From positions 310,001-374,000 of the forward strand of contig JAHBVR010000001.1 of NCBI GenBank assembly GCA_019637395.1: a stretch of DNA of 64,000 bases, read 5' to 3'. Position 1 is the first letter of the stretch; the number at the start of each line of letters is the position of its first letter. Source of the stretch: Vulcanimicrobiota bacterium (GTDB lineage: Bacteria; Vulcanimicrobiota; Xenobia; Xenobiales; JADMJV01). Shown here one piece after another: positions 9,401 to 16,415 of this stretch. Both the position numbers and the translations under genes were made by a program. The notes beneath the pieces were generated by a model. It was not told the DNA's origin. It saw only the letters and a list, made by a program, of their open reading frames with translations, and did no database searches.

Positions 9401-9986
9401 CTGTTTTTGCCTCTGTCCGTGTGGGCGCCGGCAGTAGCTTCGGCACTGTGGGCGGCTCGGGGGGGATAAACTCTTCGAAGAGCGCCCCGGAAGCGGTTGA
9501 CTGGAAAGGCCTGGTGAAGTAGCCTCCACCCACGGCCGGACCGTCATCGCCGGTAATTTTGGTTGGCTTGGGCAGTCCCGAGGTTCGCCACAACAGGCCG
9601 TCGCCGGTGGGCACGGGCAGATGAACTTCTACACTGACAGGTTCATAGCCGCCGCCGACGCCGGGCCCGTCACCATCGGCATCGTCCGCGATGGAGGGGT
9701 CGTCTTTAGGGCCGGGTTGGGGCAGAACCGGAACCTTCTGACCATTGAGCAGCACCGGTCCCCATTGGGCAGGGTTCGGCATGGTATAAGTAACCGGTAT
9801 TCCCTGCGAAGAGGTAGTCAGCGTCAACCCATCTTTGGGATCCTGCTCAACCTTATCTTTTTTCGGAGCGATCGCGCCGGTCTTGCCCTTGGAAGTTAGA
9901 GCGGCGGCGTCATTTACTTTATCTAATTTCACCTGGTCCTGGTCCCTTTCCCATCCGGGCCACACCTCGGCCCGAACCCTGCTCAT
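6420..9986 (-). CDS. SecA-like translocase ATPase with long N-terminal extension
   Basis: 1188 residues against 800-950 for ordinary SecA. Residues 1 to about 235 are low-complexity, Pro/Gly-rich, and hold two copies of a short motif (DGPGVGGGY at 106-114, DGPAVGGGY at 148-156). The SecA motor follows: Walker A GTGEGKT at 320-326, VTVNDYLAQ, and a DEAD-type Walker B (LLDEADQVLLDEARVPLI, from 424). Then come the preprotein-crosslinking region, VATNMAGRGVDI, and QLRGRAGRQGAPGE near residue 910. The C-terminal zinc motif (CxCxSxxxxxxCH/C) is absent; the protein ends in helical, charged sequence (EVDEILKSRKA). The family drives proteins through SecYEG with ATP. Canonical SecD and SecF lie elsewhere in the window. 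The MGTGEGKT in place of the usual MKTGEGKT, and the extension, suggest a specialised SecA rather than the housekeeping one. Confidence 0.85.
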   Translation of the reverse strand: MSRVRAEVWPGWERDQDQVKLDKVNDAAALTSKGKTGAIAPKKDKVEQDPKDGLTLTTSSQGIPVTYTMPNPAQWGPVLLNGQKVPVLPQPGPKDDPSIADDADGDGPGVGGGYEPVSVEVHLPVPTGDGLLWRTSGLPKPTKITGDDGPAVGGGYFTRPFQSTASGALFEEFIPPEPPTVPKLLPAPTRTEAKTEKTSAAAPGQEVAPAEGPSAFQGPSVLESLQAKFSQDPVAAQRLELKSVEFYEKQFAHIKTPAQFKAQTDKFKAMIKEGMTLDELRPQAYALARLSAQETLGKKPYDSQMLGALSMDAGTIAQMGTGEGKTLTALMPLYLNSLSGKGSHLVTVNDYLAQAGFDELKPALENLGVSAGLVLKEMTPDQKRAGYNADVTYLSNDTLGFDYLGDRTVTNPNDRVQREPHFALLDEADQVLLDEARVPLIIAGLQGDEEVRGAVEQGQLFNNIVKDLVPGEDFRIDRKMHSAFLTDVGQDIVANEVGLLELRKDDPDYKAKLAAGSELRTLLREEAKITQGETELPRELVTQRGLKAAWCHLLGRPTETTESKKLEELRARKEELLDIFPGANLYAEDQMERVRYLQNALEARGLFRLGKDYAVENGEVQIIDEFKGRISEGRRFTQGLHQALEIKEGLEPKPETYTVASITYPNLFRRYERVAGMTGTAESSKKEFSEVLGLNVVNVPPNKERKRVDHPDKLFATQEEKFKAVTEEVRNLFQEGIPVLVATRSVEMNQYVSALLSSEGIPNQALDAQDVKTNTPEENAIIATAGQSGVITVATNMAGRGVDIKPDAVNYKKLAVACDTACREGKSVVVQLDPQQPEQAERLTAWFNLPEDDADKIKFSQGGKPVKGKVLLTFEPVAGGDTVLKAEDFPGRKLVVLATERNLDQRIDDQLRGRAGRQGAPGETQFYVSLEDDLMRIYGDEDREKLKKLFDKPGGEGKIRKLTDEAQERVQNMNADARLQTAKFDQVANKQREVVWGFRDKWVDSRPGQPVTDETMDIGATVHDWVVEAYTTAVGEAMKEQKGNAEARLQGAVARVAEDFKFPVEVPEGKGDWKKRLDSALRTQLAVVEDSINSNRPSDLHRDFLENYQWQTALQNLDKGWTNQLQVLEDEKQGSNLEAYAGREPEQAYIERAFKAFDEMWNYVKGETTRTLLQQMTEVDEILKSRKA

Positions 9987-10007
9987 TCAGGGTAGCAACA
10001 CATCATC

Positions 10008-10028
10008 ACAAATTGGTGAAAAATTTGT
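10008..10028. promoter_or_regulatory. inverted repeat in divergent promoter region
   Basis: A perfect 7-bp inverted repeat, ACAAATT-ggtgaaa-AATTTGT, lies 22 bp upstream of the SecA-like start and 60-80 bp upstream of the TPR gene. It stands in an AT-rich patch of an otherwise GC-rich region, as expected of an operator in a divergent promoter. Downstream, TTCGAGG is repeated directly at 10048-10054 and 10062-10068. No regulator can be named. Confidence 0.35.
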
Positions 10029-10086
10029 AACCTCTGGTACCCTACCTTCGAGGACCGCTCTTCGAGGTCAGCGAAAGCCAGGCGTT

Positions 10087-11433
10087 GTGTCGTGGTCCAT
10101 TCTTCGTCAGGCGGTCAGCCTTTCCCGTCAGGGAAAGCACTCAGAAGCGTTAGCTCAAGCTAACATTTTACTGCAAAAAGACCCCCTTCAAGAAGAGCGC
10201 TGGCTCTACCAAATCGCTCTCCTTCAATTGGAAGCGGAGCAGCCTGAGGAAGCCCTGGTCACTCTAGGGAAAACCGGCCCATCTCCGGTTCAGCATCTCT
10301 ACCGCGCTCTGACCTTAGGCCAGCTCGAACGCTGGAGCGAAGCCCTGCAGGAGACCGAGAAACTCAGAGCGGCCAGCCCCGGCCACCAGTTCCTACCCAG
10401 CCTGCAGTGTTACCTGTTACTTGGCTCGGGCCAGGTGGAGGCGGCCCTCAAACGAGTGGAAGTGGACAAGCCGATGGGCTGGATCAGCTGGTTCCGCCCT
10501 GAACTCTCCGGCTTTTCTCCTCTGCTCAGTCGCCTGCTGTTACAAGTGGAATCCTATCTTTTGCCGTTGGAGTTGCCTGAACTCTACCAGGGCGCGGCGC
10601 TGGACGAGCCGACGCCGATCGAGTCCCCGCCCCAAAAACTGACCCTGGCCGCCTTCATTAACTCCATCCACGGCTACGTCCAGCAACGCATAGGTCTACG
10701 TTACTGGGAAAAAGGTCTGACCACCAGCGACCAGCACAAGCGCGACGACTACCTTAAGAAGAACCTGGAGGCTCAACGCAAAGCGGTGGACCTCGAACCG
10801 CGCCAATTTCGCGGCTACTACCATCTGGGCGAGGCCCTGCTCTATTCGGCCACTCCCTTCGAGGAACAACTGCCCGACCACGAAAAATTAGCAGAAGCCG
10901 AGAAATGCTTTGTGCACTCCTGGAAACAGGAGGGCCCCAATCCCTACCTCTATTTCTACCTGGGACGCACCGTGCAGATGCTGGGCCAACCGCTGGCCGC
11001 CAGGACCTACCTGGAACGCGCCCTCAAACAGTTCGAAAAATTCCCCGAGGCGCATTATGCGCTGGGGCAGATCCATCTGCTCATCGGGGAACCGGCGCAG
11101 GCCCGCGAATGGCTGAAAAAGAGCGTAAGCAGCGACTTCCTACCGGTGGCTCGCGACCGCCTGGCGGAACTCTGGCAGGCTCTCCAACAAGGAAAACTGG
11201 GCCAGAAACCGCCTATGCCCCAATGGCCACCTCCGCCAGCAGCGGGTAGTGGTCTGACAAACGGGCATCCTCCACCAACTGAAAGCGTTGCAGACGCCAG
11301 TGGGGAGTCAGCAGAATGCCATCAATCCGGGGCCCCCGCGTCCCCCCCTGGAAATCATGAAACGTCCCACGTCCCGCCTGCGGAGACTGTTGCTGACAGT
11401 CCGTCCAGCCCTCCAGTTCCGGCTCCTGATTGA
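10087..11433 (+). CDS. TPR-repeat protein with proline-rich tail
   Basis: 448 residues from a GTG at 10087, the first plausible start after the divergent SecA-like gene (the frame is open further upstream, but that would run into the SecA-like coding region). The body consists of tetratricopeptide-like helix pairs, for example LRQAVSLSRQGKHSEALAQA, then around residues 245-360 a set with YYHLGEALLY, LYFYLGRTVQMLGQPLAARTY and HYALGQIHLLIGEPAQAREW. TPRs are protein-protein interaction scaffolds. No signal peptide or enzyme domain is seen. The last 73 residues or so are Pro/Ser-rich and are encoded antisense to the 3' end of the nuclease/phosphatase gene at 11213-11923. The tail may be a read-through extension after loss of a stop codon rather than a selected domain. 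Confidence 0.75.
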   Translation: MSWSILRQAVSLSRQGKHSEALAQANILLQKDPLQEERWLYQIALLQLEAEQPEEALVTLGKTGPSPVQHLYRALTLGQLERWSEALQETEKLRAASPGHQFLPSLQCYLLLGSGQVEAALKRVEVDKPMGWISWFRPELSGFSPLLSRLLLQVESYLLPLELPELYQGAALDEPTPIESPPQKLTLAAFINSIHGYVQQRIGLRYWEKGLTTSDQHKRDDYLKKNLEAQRKAVDLEPRQFRGYYHLGEALLYSATPFEEQLPDHEKLAEAEKCFVHSWKQEGPNPYLYFYLGRTVQMLGQPLAARTYLERALKQFEKFPEAHYALGQIHLLIGEPAQAREWLKKSVSSDFLPVARDRLAELWQALQQGKLGQKPPMPQWPPPPAAGSGLTNGHPPPTESVADASGESAECHQSGAPASPPGNHETSHVPPAETVADSPSSPPVPAPD

Positions 11434-11923
11434 AGTCTCCGACCACAACCGCCGGTTCCTCAAAGCCGAGCAGTGCGGCCACTTGCAGCAAAGCCTGGCG
11501 CCGGGATTCCGGCCCGTGATGATCCAGGTGCAGGTTGGCCGCCCAACAGCGTTCGGTCCCGTGGGCCAGGCGCACCAACGAGACCACTCGGGGCAACATG
11601 GCGTCCCAGCCGACCGAGGGCCGATCCGGCGTATCCGATAGCCAGAGCGTACGCGCCTCCTCGAACCACCATGGATCGCGCACAAACCAGCAGCACTGCT
11701 CGTCTTTGCCCAGGCCATCACGAGAAATACCATAACTCCGGTATTCGGGCAGCATCGCCTCCAGATCGCGCCGCTGACCCGGCAACACCTCCTGGAAAGC
11801 CAGCCAGTCGGCCGCCTGGGCGCGCAGGAACTCTTCCAGCGGAGCCTTGCGCCGGGCCCAGATATTGGCTCCGTCGTGCGGATTGTCATAGCGGACGTTC
11901 AAGGTCATCAGTCGGACTTGCAT
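11213..11923 (-). CDS. endonuclease/exonuclease/phosphatase family protein
   Basis: 236 residues from the ATG at 11923 (MQVRLMTLNVRYDNPHDG); an upstream in-frame start would push it further into the preceding gene. Family motifs run in order: LMTLNVRYD, AFQEVLPGQ with the metal-binding Glu, WAANLHLDHHG, VVGDFNQEPE, and the C-terminal SDHYPLLAEV with the catalytic Asp-His. These are Mg-dependent phosphodiesterases that act on nucleic acids, phospholipids or sphingolipids. The length and the N-terminus resemble the bacterial group that cleaves small phosphodiesters or RNA; the substrate is open. It overlaps the end of the upstream hypothetical gene by 16 bp. Confidence 0.85.
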   Translation of the reverse strand: MQVRLMTLNVRYDNPHDGANIWARRKAPLEEFLRAQAADWLAFQEVLPGQRRDLEAMLPEYRSYGISRDGLGKDEQCCWFVRDPWWFEEARTLWLSDTPDRPSVGWDAMLPRVVSLVRLAHGTERCWAANLHLDHHGPESRRQALLQVAALLGFEEPAVVVGDFNQEPELEGWTDCQQQSPQAGRGTFHDFQGGTRGPRIDGILLTPHWRLQRFQLVEDARLSDHYPLLAEVAIGA

Positions 11924-12738
11924 GCGGATTCCTTTCGACGAAACTCGACCTGCTCCATGGCCCGCTGACACACCTCTTGATAAGCGGGACTGCTCAAGCG
12001 CTCTTTCAACTCCTCAGCCACTCCGCGCACGATTTTCTCCGGTCGCCAGAGATAAGGCCGCGCCTGGCCGGTGACCCGATCCACGATCTCTACTTCTTCC
12101 CGGGCCACCCACCAGGAAGCCGGAGCCAATCCCTCGTCGAGCAGGTCGCGACAGGCCGCCTGAAAGCGCCCCTGGACCTCGGCCTCGAGAAAGCGAAAGT
12201 GGCCCGAGTACAGCACGGCGTTGTGAAAAAACTGCGGTACCGCCGTCAGGCCCTCCACCTCCAGGCGGGGAACATAGTCCAGCATCAAGCGCGTCAGACC
12301 TCGGAACAGACCGAGCCCGGGATGGCTCTGCCCCGGCAGCATCGGCCGGAAAGGCGAGGGCCGCGCCAGCGGGTCCTGCATTTCCACCCAATCCCACCCC
12401 AACACCCGGTAACGGGTGCCCCACGGAGCCTCGATGGCGCCGCGGTGAGAGCGCACGTCCATCAACTGCAGTTCCCCCGAGTGGTCGGGATGCACCCCGA
12501 AGAGACGCAACCTTTCCGTATACACATCCTCCTTATCCAGGCCCAGACGAAAACGCTGATAACCCCGCCCGCGCAATCGCTCAAGCAAACCGTGTTCTTC
12601 CAGGTCCTCCATGAATTGGTCCAGGGAGATCAGCCCAAAGACGCCCTCGGACGGCTTATGAAAAAGATCGCCCTCCAGGTCTCCTGGCTCCAGGCCCAGG
12701 CCATCCAGGTCGTCCCAGCCCATCAGCTTCTGCTTCAT
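11908..12738 (-). CDS. hypothetical cytosolic protein
   Basis: 276 residues from the ATG at 12738, whose start overlaps the stop of the SGNH hydrolase gene (ATGA). I do not recognise the family. The protein is soluble, with no signal peptide or membrane helix. It is rich in Trp and aromatic residues in the middle (TRYRVLGWDWVEMQD) and ends in a charged helix (CQRAMEQVEFRRKESACKSD). The N-terminal part (GVFGLISLDQFMEDLEEHG) is helical. Position between a SGNH esterase and a phosphodiesterase, with overlaps on both sides, argues for joint translation and a shared pathway. The frame also stays open upstream to 13305, but that part is the shadow of the SGNH gene. Confidence 0.6.
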   Translation of the reverse strand: MKQKLMGWDDLDGLGLEPGDLEGDLFHKPSEGVFGLISLDQFMEDLEEHGLLERLRGRGYQRFRLGLDKEDVYTERLRLFGVHPDHSGELQLMDVRSHRGAIEAPWGTRYRVLGWDWVEMQDPLARPSPFRPMLPGQSHPGLGLFRGLTRLMLDYVPRLEVEGLTAVPQFFHNAVLYSGHFRFLEAEVQGRFQAACRDLLDEGLAPASWWVAREEVEIVDRVTGQARPYLWRPEKIVRGVAEELKERLSSPAYQEVCQRAMEQVEFRRKESACKSD

Positions 12739-13400
12739 CGGCGCGCCTCCAGCCGGTGCAACAACAAATCGGCAAGCTGGCGGGCCCCCTCGCGGTTGGG
12801 CTCGATGTCCATCTGAAACCACAGCGGCAAGCGGCGTGACCAGCCGTGACCCAGGCAATGAGCGTGAATATCCACCAGGTCGTCTCCGGCCACTTCGGCG
12901 ATGACCCGATTCAAGCGCCCCAGACTTTCCACCAGCTCCGGGCGCGGCGGGAAACCCCTTGCTTCGCGCCCGGGTAGCTGCCCGGTGCCGTCGGTGGGAT
13001 CGTAGAGGTTGCATACCAACCAGGGAGCCGACGGATAAAGCACCCCGAGCTGCCGCCGCAACTCCTGATAGCGTCGCGAAAAAGACTCGTACCAAAAATC
13101 GTCTGGAGGCGAATCCAGCGCCAATAAATCGTTGCCGCCGATGCTCAGCAGACCGGTCCGGCACCGGGTAGAGCCCTGTAAATGCGGCAACTGCGCTTCC
13201 AAATCGGGCAATCGGTAACCGGTGCGGGTGATCCCGTGGCGCGTTACCGGCTCCAGCCCGCGTTGCACCAGAGCAGCCACTCCATAGCCCGGCCCCGGAT
13301 AACAATCACTGATGATACTATCCCCCAGCGCCAGGAAAACGGGATTTTCACGCTTCCCTGAAAAGAATTCAAGGAATTGCCCAACTGCGCTGGAAATCAT
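12735..13400 (-). CDS. SGNH/GDSL-type esterase
   Basis: 221 residues. Block I is FLALGDSIISDCY (nucleophile Ser in GDS), block III is LLSIGGNDLLAL (the GxND motif), and the C-terminal region has DIEPNREGARQLADLL, in which a P-N pair replaces the usual DxxHP catalytic dyad sequence. The loss of that His in the expected place is worth noting; the His in ALGHGWSRR-like context just before it may serve instead. No signal peptide is evident, so it is likely cytosolic. SGNH enzymes hydrolyse esters of lipids, sugars or acyl groups. It leads a three-gene operon (SGNH, hypothetical, endonuclease/phosphatase). Confidence 0.82.
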   Translation of the reverse strand: MISSAVGQFLEFFSGKRENPVFLALGDSIISDCYPGPGYGVAALVQRGLEPVTRHGITRTGYRLPDLEAQLPHLQGSTRCRTGLLSIGGNDLLALDSPPDDFWYESFSRRYQELRRQLGVLYPSAPWLVCNLYDPTDGTGQLPGREARGFPPRPELVESLGRLNRVIAEVAGDDLVDIHAHCLGHGWSRRLPLWFQMDIEPNREGARQLADLLLHRLEARR

Positions 13401-13430
13401 TCAAAAGACCAATCATGAGGAGCGTGGGTT

Positions 13431-13721
13431 ATGGGAACCGAGATGGATTCATTCGAATGGATGCAAGCGGAAGGCTTTTTCGAAGATCCGCTCATCGCGG
13501 CCGCCGTTAAGCGGATGCGCCCCGACCTCAAGCGAGTCGAAGGCCTGCGCGATAAAGCCAGGCAACAGGGCCTCAAGGGCGATAGTCCCATAACCATCGA
13601 CTTCTTTTTAGATGCGATGGATACCTATGTTCAATTCATGGTTTCCCACCGCTACGTCATCAAAGCGCTGTTGGAACGCAGCATGCGCGCGCAACTCGGC
13701 CTGGAGCAAAGCCGGGAATAA
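13431..13721 (+). CDS. small hypothetical protein
   Basis: 96 residues, preceded by a good ribosome-binding site (GAGGAG, 13417-13422) seven to eight bases before the ATG. The protein is all-helical in appearance, acidic at the N-terminus (MDSFEWMQAEGFFEDPLIAA) and charged in the middle. No family recognised. It is divergent from the SGNH gene (30 bp gap) and lies just upstream of the CRP-like site and receiver gene. Confidence 0.6.
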   Translation: MGTEMDSFEWMQAEGFFEDPLIAAAVKRMRPDLKRVEGLRDKARQQGLKGDSPITIDFFLDAMDTYVQFMVSHRYVIKALLERSMRAQLGLEQSRE

Positions 13722-13733
13722 TTGTTAACAGGA

Positions 13734-13780
13734 TGTGAACCAGATCACAGACCCCCTCCTGGCCGGGCAAGTAGTATAAA
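13734..13780 (+). promoter_or_regulatory. CRP/FNR-type palindrome and -10 element before receiver gene
   Basis: TGTGA-accaga-TCACA (13734-13749) is an exact match to the CRP consensus TGTGA-N6-TCACA. A -10-like TATAAA stands at 13775-13780 with no convincing -35, as is usual for activator-dependent promoters. The centre of the palindrome (13741.5) would be about 45 bp upstream of a start near 13787, close to a class II activator position. The receiver gene begins at 13807 behind a clear AAGGAG. Confidence 0.6.
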
Positions 13781-13806
13781 ACTACCTTCCTAAGGAGACC
13801 CTGACG

Positions 13807-14241
13807 ATGTGGATCCGACCCGACAACACCCTGCTCTTGGTGGAGCCCGATTCCTTCATTCGGCGCTGCCTGGTTGGAGCGCTGCAGCAGGCCGGGTACC
13901 GCGTCCTACAGGCCAGTGACGGACCCGAAGCCCTGCAAGCGATCCGGCAGAACCCGCGCATCCGAATGGTAATCAGCGAAGTGCTACTACCCAGCTCCCC
14001 GGCCACGAGTTTTCTCCGAGAACTCCGCCGCGTGCGTCGCGACCTGCCGGTCCTCTTCACCGCTGGAATCAACCCTCGCCTGCTGACTCAGCCTCTCCCC
14101 CATCGCGACATCCTCAGTAAGCCCTTCAGTCCGGACATGCTGGTGGAACGAGTGGGACGACAACTGCGCGGCCAAAGCCCCGCGCCGACCAAACTGGCCG
14201 TTCCGCGTACCCGCAACAGCCAGGAGACCCCCAAACCCTAA
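13807..14241 (+). CDS. single-domain response-regulator receiver protein, Asp-to-Glu variant
   Basis: 144 residues: one CheY-like receiver domain (about residues 8-122) and a short basic tail. The acidic pocket is partly kept (LLLVEPDSF) and the conserved Lys is present in ILSKPFSP. The expected phospho-acceptor segment reads MVISEVLLPSS, so Glu stands where Asp is normally phosphorylated, and the switch Thr/Ser region is LFTAG. Glu at this position often mimics the phosphorylated state, so the protein may be constitutively active or a pseudo-receiver. AAGGAG (13792-13797) precedes the ATG. Its stop overlaps the 3' end of the convergent glycosyltransferase by 4 bp. No output domain is attached. 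Confidence 0.8.
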   Translation: MWIRPDNTLLLVEPDSFIRRCLVGALQQAGYRVLQASDGPEALQAIRQNPRIRMVISEVLLPSSPATSFLRELRRVRRDLPVLFTAGINPRLLTQPLPHRDILSKPFSPDMLVERVGRQLRGQSPAPTKLAVPRTRNSQETPKP

Positions 14242-15713
14242 GGCGTGGGCGTCACCAGGTAGACATCGATCCCGTTCCCGGTGATTTCGTGGAACGGACC
14301 ATTGACCGCCTGACCGGCGAATTCGATCTTAAAGCCCGAATTCAGCCAATGACGCCAACGTTGCGGGCGGTCCACGATCTGGTCATTCACGAAAAACCAC
14401 CAGATGCGCTTGCGCAAACGCAGTTTTCGTTTCACCTCCTCGTCCAAGAAATCCCGTGCCTCCAGCGCCAAAAAATCCTCGGGCCGCCAGTAAAAGAGCA
14501 GACTGAACTGCTCGAATCCCGGCACCACCACCACCGTATCATCGGGCCGCCAGTAGGGCTGCAACTCCCCCAACAGTTGCTTCCAATTCTGCTTACCCCA
14601 GGCGGGATCGCGATGGAAACGCACCAGCGTGTAAAGGTTGAAAACGCCCCAAAAACCGCACAGGACCAGGGCGGCCGGGCGCGGCAGCCGGCCCAAGGCC
14701 AGGCCGCAGCCCAGCAGGAACGGATAACTCAGCACCACCGAACTGTGCAGGCTGTAGGCGGGGGTGATCCAACAAGAATAGGCCACCAGCGCCGCCCAGC
14801 TTCCCAAAAAAGTAGCGGCTCCCAACACCAATAAACGATTCTTCCCCAGAGCCGGAACGAGGCTGAGAATCAACCCCAAAAAGGCTACGCTCACGGCGGC
14901 CAGCACAGCCGTGGACCCTTCCAGGAACCAACCCCCGGCCAAAGCCGGAATCTGGCTGGACAAAAGCTCCAGACTCATAGGCGGAAGGAAAGCTTTCATG
15001 CTGGTTCCCCCACCGGCCGCGCTGGCTTGATGCCGGAGCAGAGGCACTACCGGCAGACAGCCCAGAGCCCCGACGCTCAAGCCCAGGAATAAGCGCCGGC
15101 GAACCGCTCCCGCGCTGGCGAAGAGAAAGACCAGTGAGGAAGTCACCAGAATGAGGGCCAGACGATACTCCAGATAGGCGCAGGCCCAGGCGGAAAGCAC
15201 CAGCAGGGCGGAGCGCCCCTTGCCCGGCGAGTCGTAGAGGCGCAGCAGGCAGACCCAGAATGCCACCGTGGCGCAAAAGGCCGGTCCATACATGCGACAT
15301 TCACTATCGAAAAGAATGACAAACTGTGAAGTGGCCGCCAAGTAACCACAGATCCAACCGGTTCTCGCCCCCCCCAGGCGACGGCCCACCCAGGCCAGAC
15401 CCATGACCGCGACCACTCCGCTTAAAGCATGCGGCAAGCGCAACCAGAACTCCTGAAACGGAACCAATCGAACCCACAAAAACAGCAACGCATAATGCAG
15501 TGGGGGATGGAGTTCGTAGGTTCGGATATAGTCCAACATCTCGCCCCAGCTCTGGGTGGCGATATAGAGAGAATGAGCCTCGTCCAACCAGAGCGAGGGA
15601 CCGCCCAGATCCATCAGGCGTACGGCGCCGGCCAAAACCAGCAGAAGCAAGATAGCGCCGCGAGCACTACCGCGATTCAACCAGGTTCGCCCCAGCCCAG
15701 GTAACGACCCCAA
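14238..15713 (-). CDS. GT39/ArnT-type membrane glycosyltransferase
   Basis: 491 residues with about ten to twelve membrane helices. The first periplasmic loop holds SLWLDEAHSLYIATQSW, with the Asp-Glu pair typical of GT-C enzymes such as ArnT and protein mannosyltransferases, followed by YELHPPLHYALLFLWV. The C-terminal ~110 residues are hydrophilic. Such enzymes move a sugar from a polyprenyl-phosphate donor to lipid A, proteins or glycans on the outer side of the inner membrane. The acceptor cannot be told. The start overlaps the upstream HNH gene by 37 bp; the next in-frame Met (M33) would remove the first membrane helix. Confidence 0.8.
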   Translation of the reverse strand: MGSLPGLGRTWLNRGSARGAILLLLVLAGAVRLMDLGGPSLWLDEAHSLYIATQSWGEMLDYIRTYELHPPLHYALLFLWVRLVPFQEFWLRLPHALSGVVAVMGLAWVGRRLGGARTGWICGYLAATSQFVILFDSECRMYGPAFCATVAFWVCLLRLYDSPGKGRSALLVLSAWACAYLEYRLALILVTSSLVFLFASAGAVRRRLFLGLSVGALGCLPVVPLLRHQASAAGGGTSMKAFLPPMSLELLSSQIPALAGGWFLEGSTAVLAAVSVAFLGLILSLVPALGKNRLLVLGAATFLGSWAALVAYSCWITPAYSLHSSVVLSYPFLLGCGLALGRLPRPAALVLCGFWGVFNLYTLVRFHRDPAWGKQNWKQLLGELQPYWRPDDTVVVVPGFEQFSLLFYWRPEDFLALEARDFLDEEVKRKLRLRKRIWWFFVNDQIVDRPQRWRHWLNSGFKIEFAGQAVNGPFHEITGNGIDVYLVTPTP

Positions 15714-16183
15714 CAGTTTCTGGCCGAATCCCGGCGCGCCATCAGCCAGTGCATGAGCGCCGGCTTCCGCGGCTTGGAGGCCAGACGCATGTTGGCTTCG
15801 TCGGGAGTACGGTTATTTTTCAAGCGGTTGCAGGTGGCGCAGGCGCACACACAGTTCTCCCAGGTGTCTTTGCCGCCCCGGCTGCGCGGCATAATATGAT
15901 CTACTGTATCGCCGGATCGGCCACAATACTGGCAGCTGCCGCGATCGCGCAGAATAATATTCTTGCGCGTCAGGGGCACCTCTTTGAAGGGGCGGCGGAT
16001 GTAATACAACATGCGCACCACAGCGGGCAACCCGATACGCTTCGCGACCCCGCACACCGACCGCCCCTCCACGGCTTCCACCACCTCGGCCTTCTTCTTC
16101 AGCACGAGCGAAAGGGCGCGTCGAACACTGGTCACATTTAGGTATTCGTAACTGGCGTTAAGAACAAGAACCGAGCCTTTCAT
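15677..16183 (-). CDS. HNH endonuclease
   Basis: 168 residues from the ATG at 16183, chosen because GAGGTGG stands just before it and because relatives begin with KGSVLVLNASYEYLN. The C-terminal half is the HNH fold: CQYCGRSGDTVDHIMPRSRGG supplies one zinc-knuckle Cys pair and the His of the motif, and ENCVCACATCNRLKNN supplies the Asn and a second Cys pair. This family of small HNH proteins is common in bacterial chromosomes outside mobile elements; its role (repair or defence) is not known. It heads a two-gene unit with the glycosyltransferase. Confidence 0.85.
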   Translation of the reverse strand: MKGSVLVLNASYEYLNVTSVRRALSLVLKKKAEVVEAVEGRSVCGVAKRIGLPAVVRMLYYIRRPFKEVPLTRKNIILRDRGSCQYCGRSGDTVDHIMPRSRGGKDTWENCVCACATCNRLKNNRTPDEANMRLASKPRKPALMHWLMARRDSARNCWGRYLGWGEPG

Positions 16184-16236
16184 GACCACCTCGAAGAACG
16201 ATGAAATCAAGTATCTTTAGGATTGTCAAGAAGCGG

Positions 16237-16262
16237 GCTGGTCCGCGTAGCGGCTAGCCAGC
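16237..16262. repeat. hairpin in leader of the HNH gene
   Basis: GCTGG-t-CCGC-gta-GCGG-ctag-CCAGC folds into a two-part stem. It lies 54 bp upstream of the HNH start in a 232-bp gap (16184-16415) that holds no gene. The rest of the gap shows nothing clear apart from GC-rich sequence around 16305-16345 and the GGGAGGAAG ribosome site of the next gene. Confidence 0.3.
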
Positions 16263-16415
16263 TTCCAGGATGTGCTTTAAATTGCCCTACTAACCGCGTT
16301 CGCCGGAGTGGAGCGGCTCCGCCGCGACGAAGGCCCGGGCGGTGGTTTTCAGACTAGTTCCTAAGCAGGACTTGAAATTTCTCCACGAAGGCAACCACGG
16401 GAGGAAGACCACATT

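Noticed and set aside
10150-10165. GTTAGCT-ca-AGCTAAC palindrome in the TPR gene
   Set aside because: Inside coding sequence; its GCGTTAGC resembles the REP core only in part, so it is probably chance.
11473-12816. 447-codon frame on the plus strand
   Set aside because: Antisense to three clear genes; arginine- and proline-rich shadow.
12739-13305. Upstream extension of the hypothetical gene at 11908
   Set aside because: It overlaps the SGNH gene in another frame; similarity and ATGA coupling support the start at 12738.
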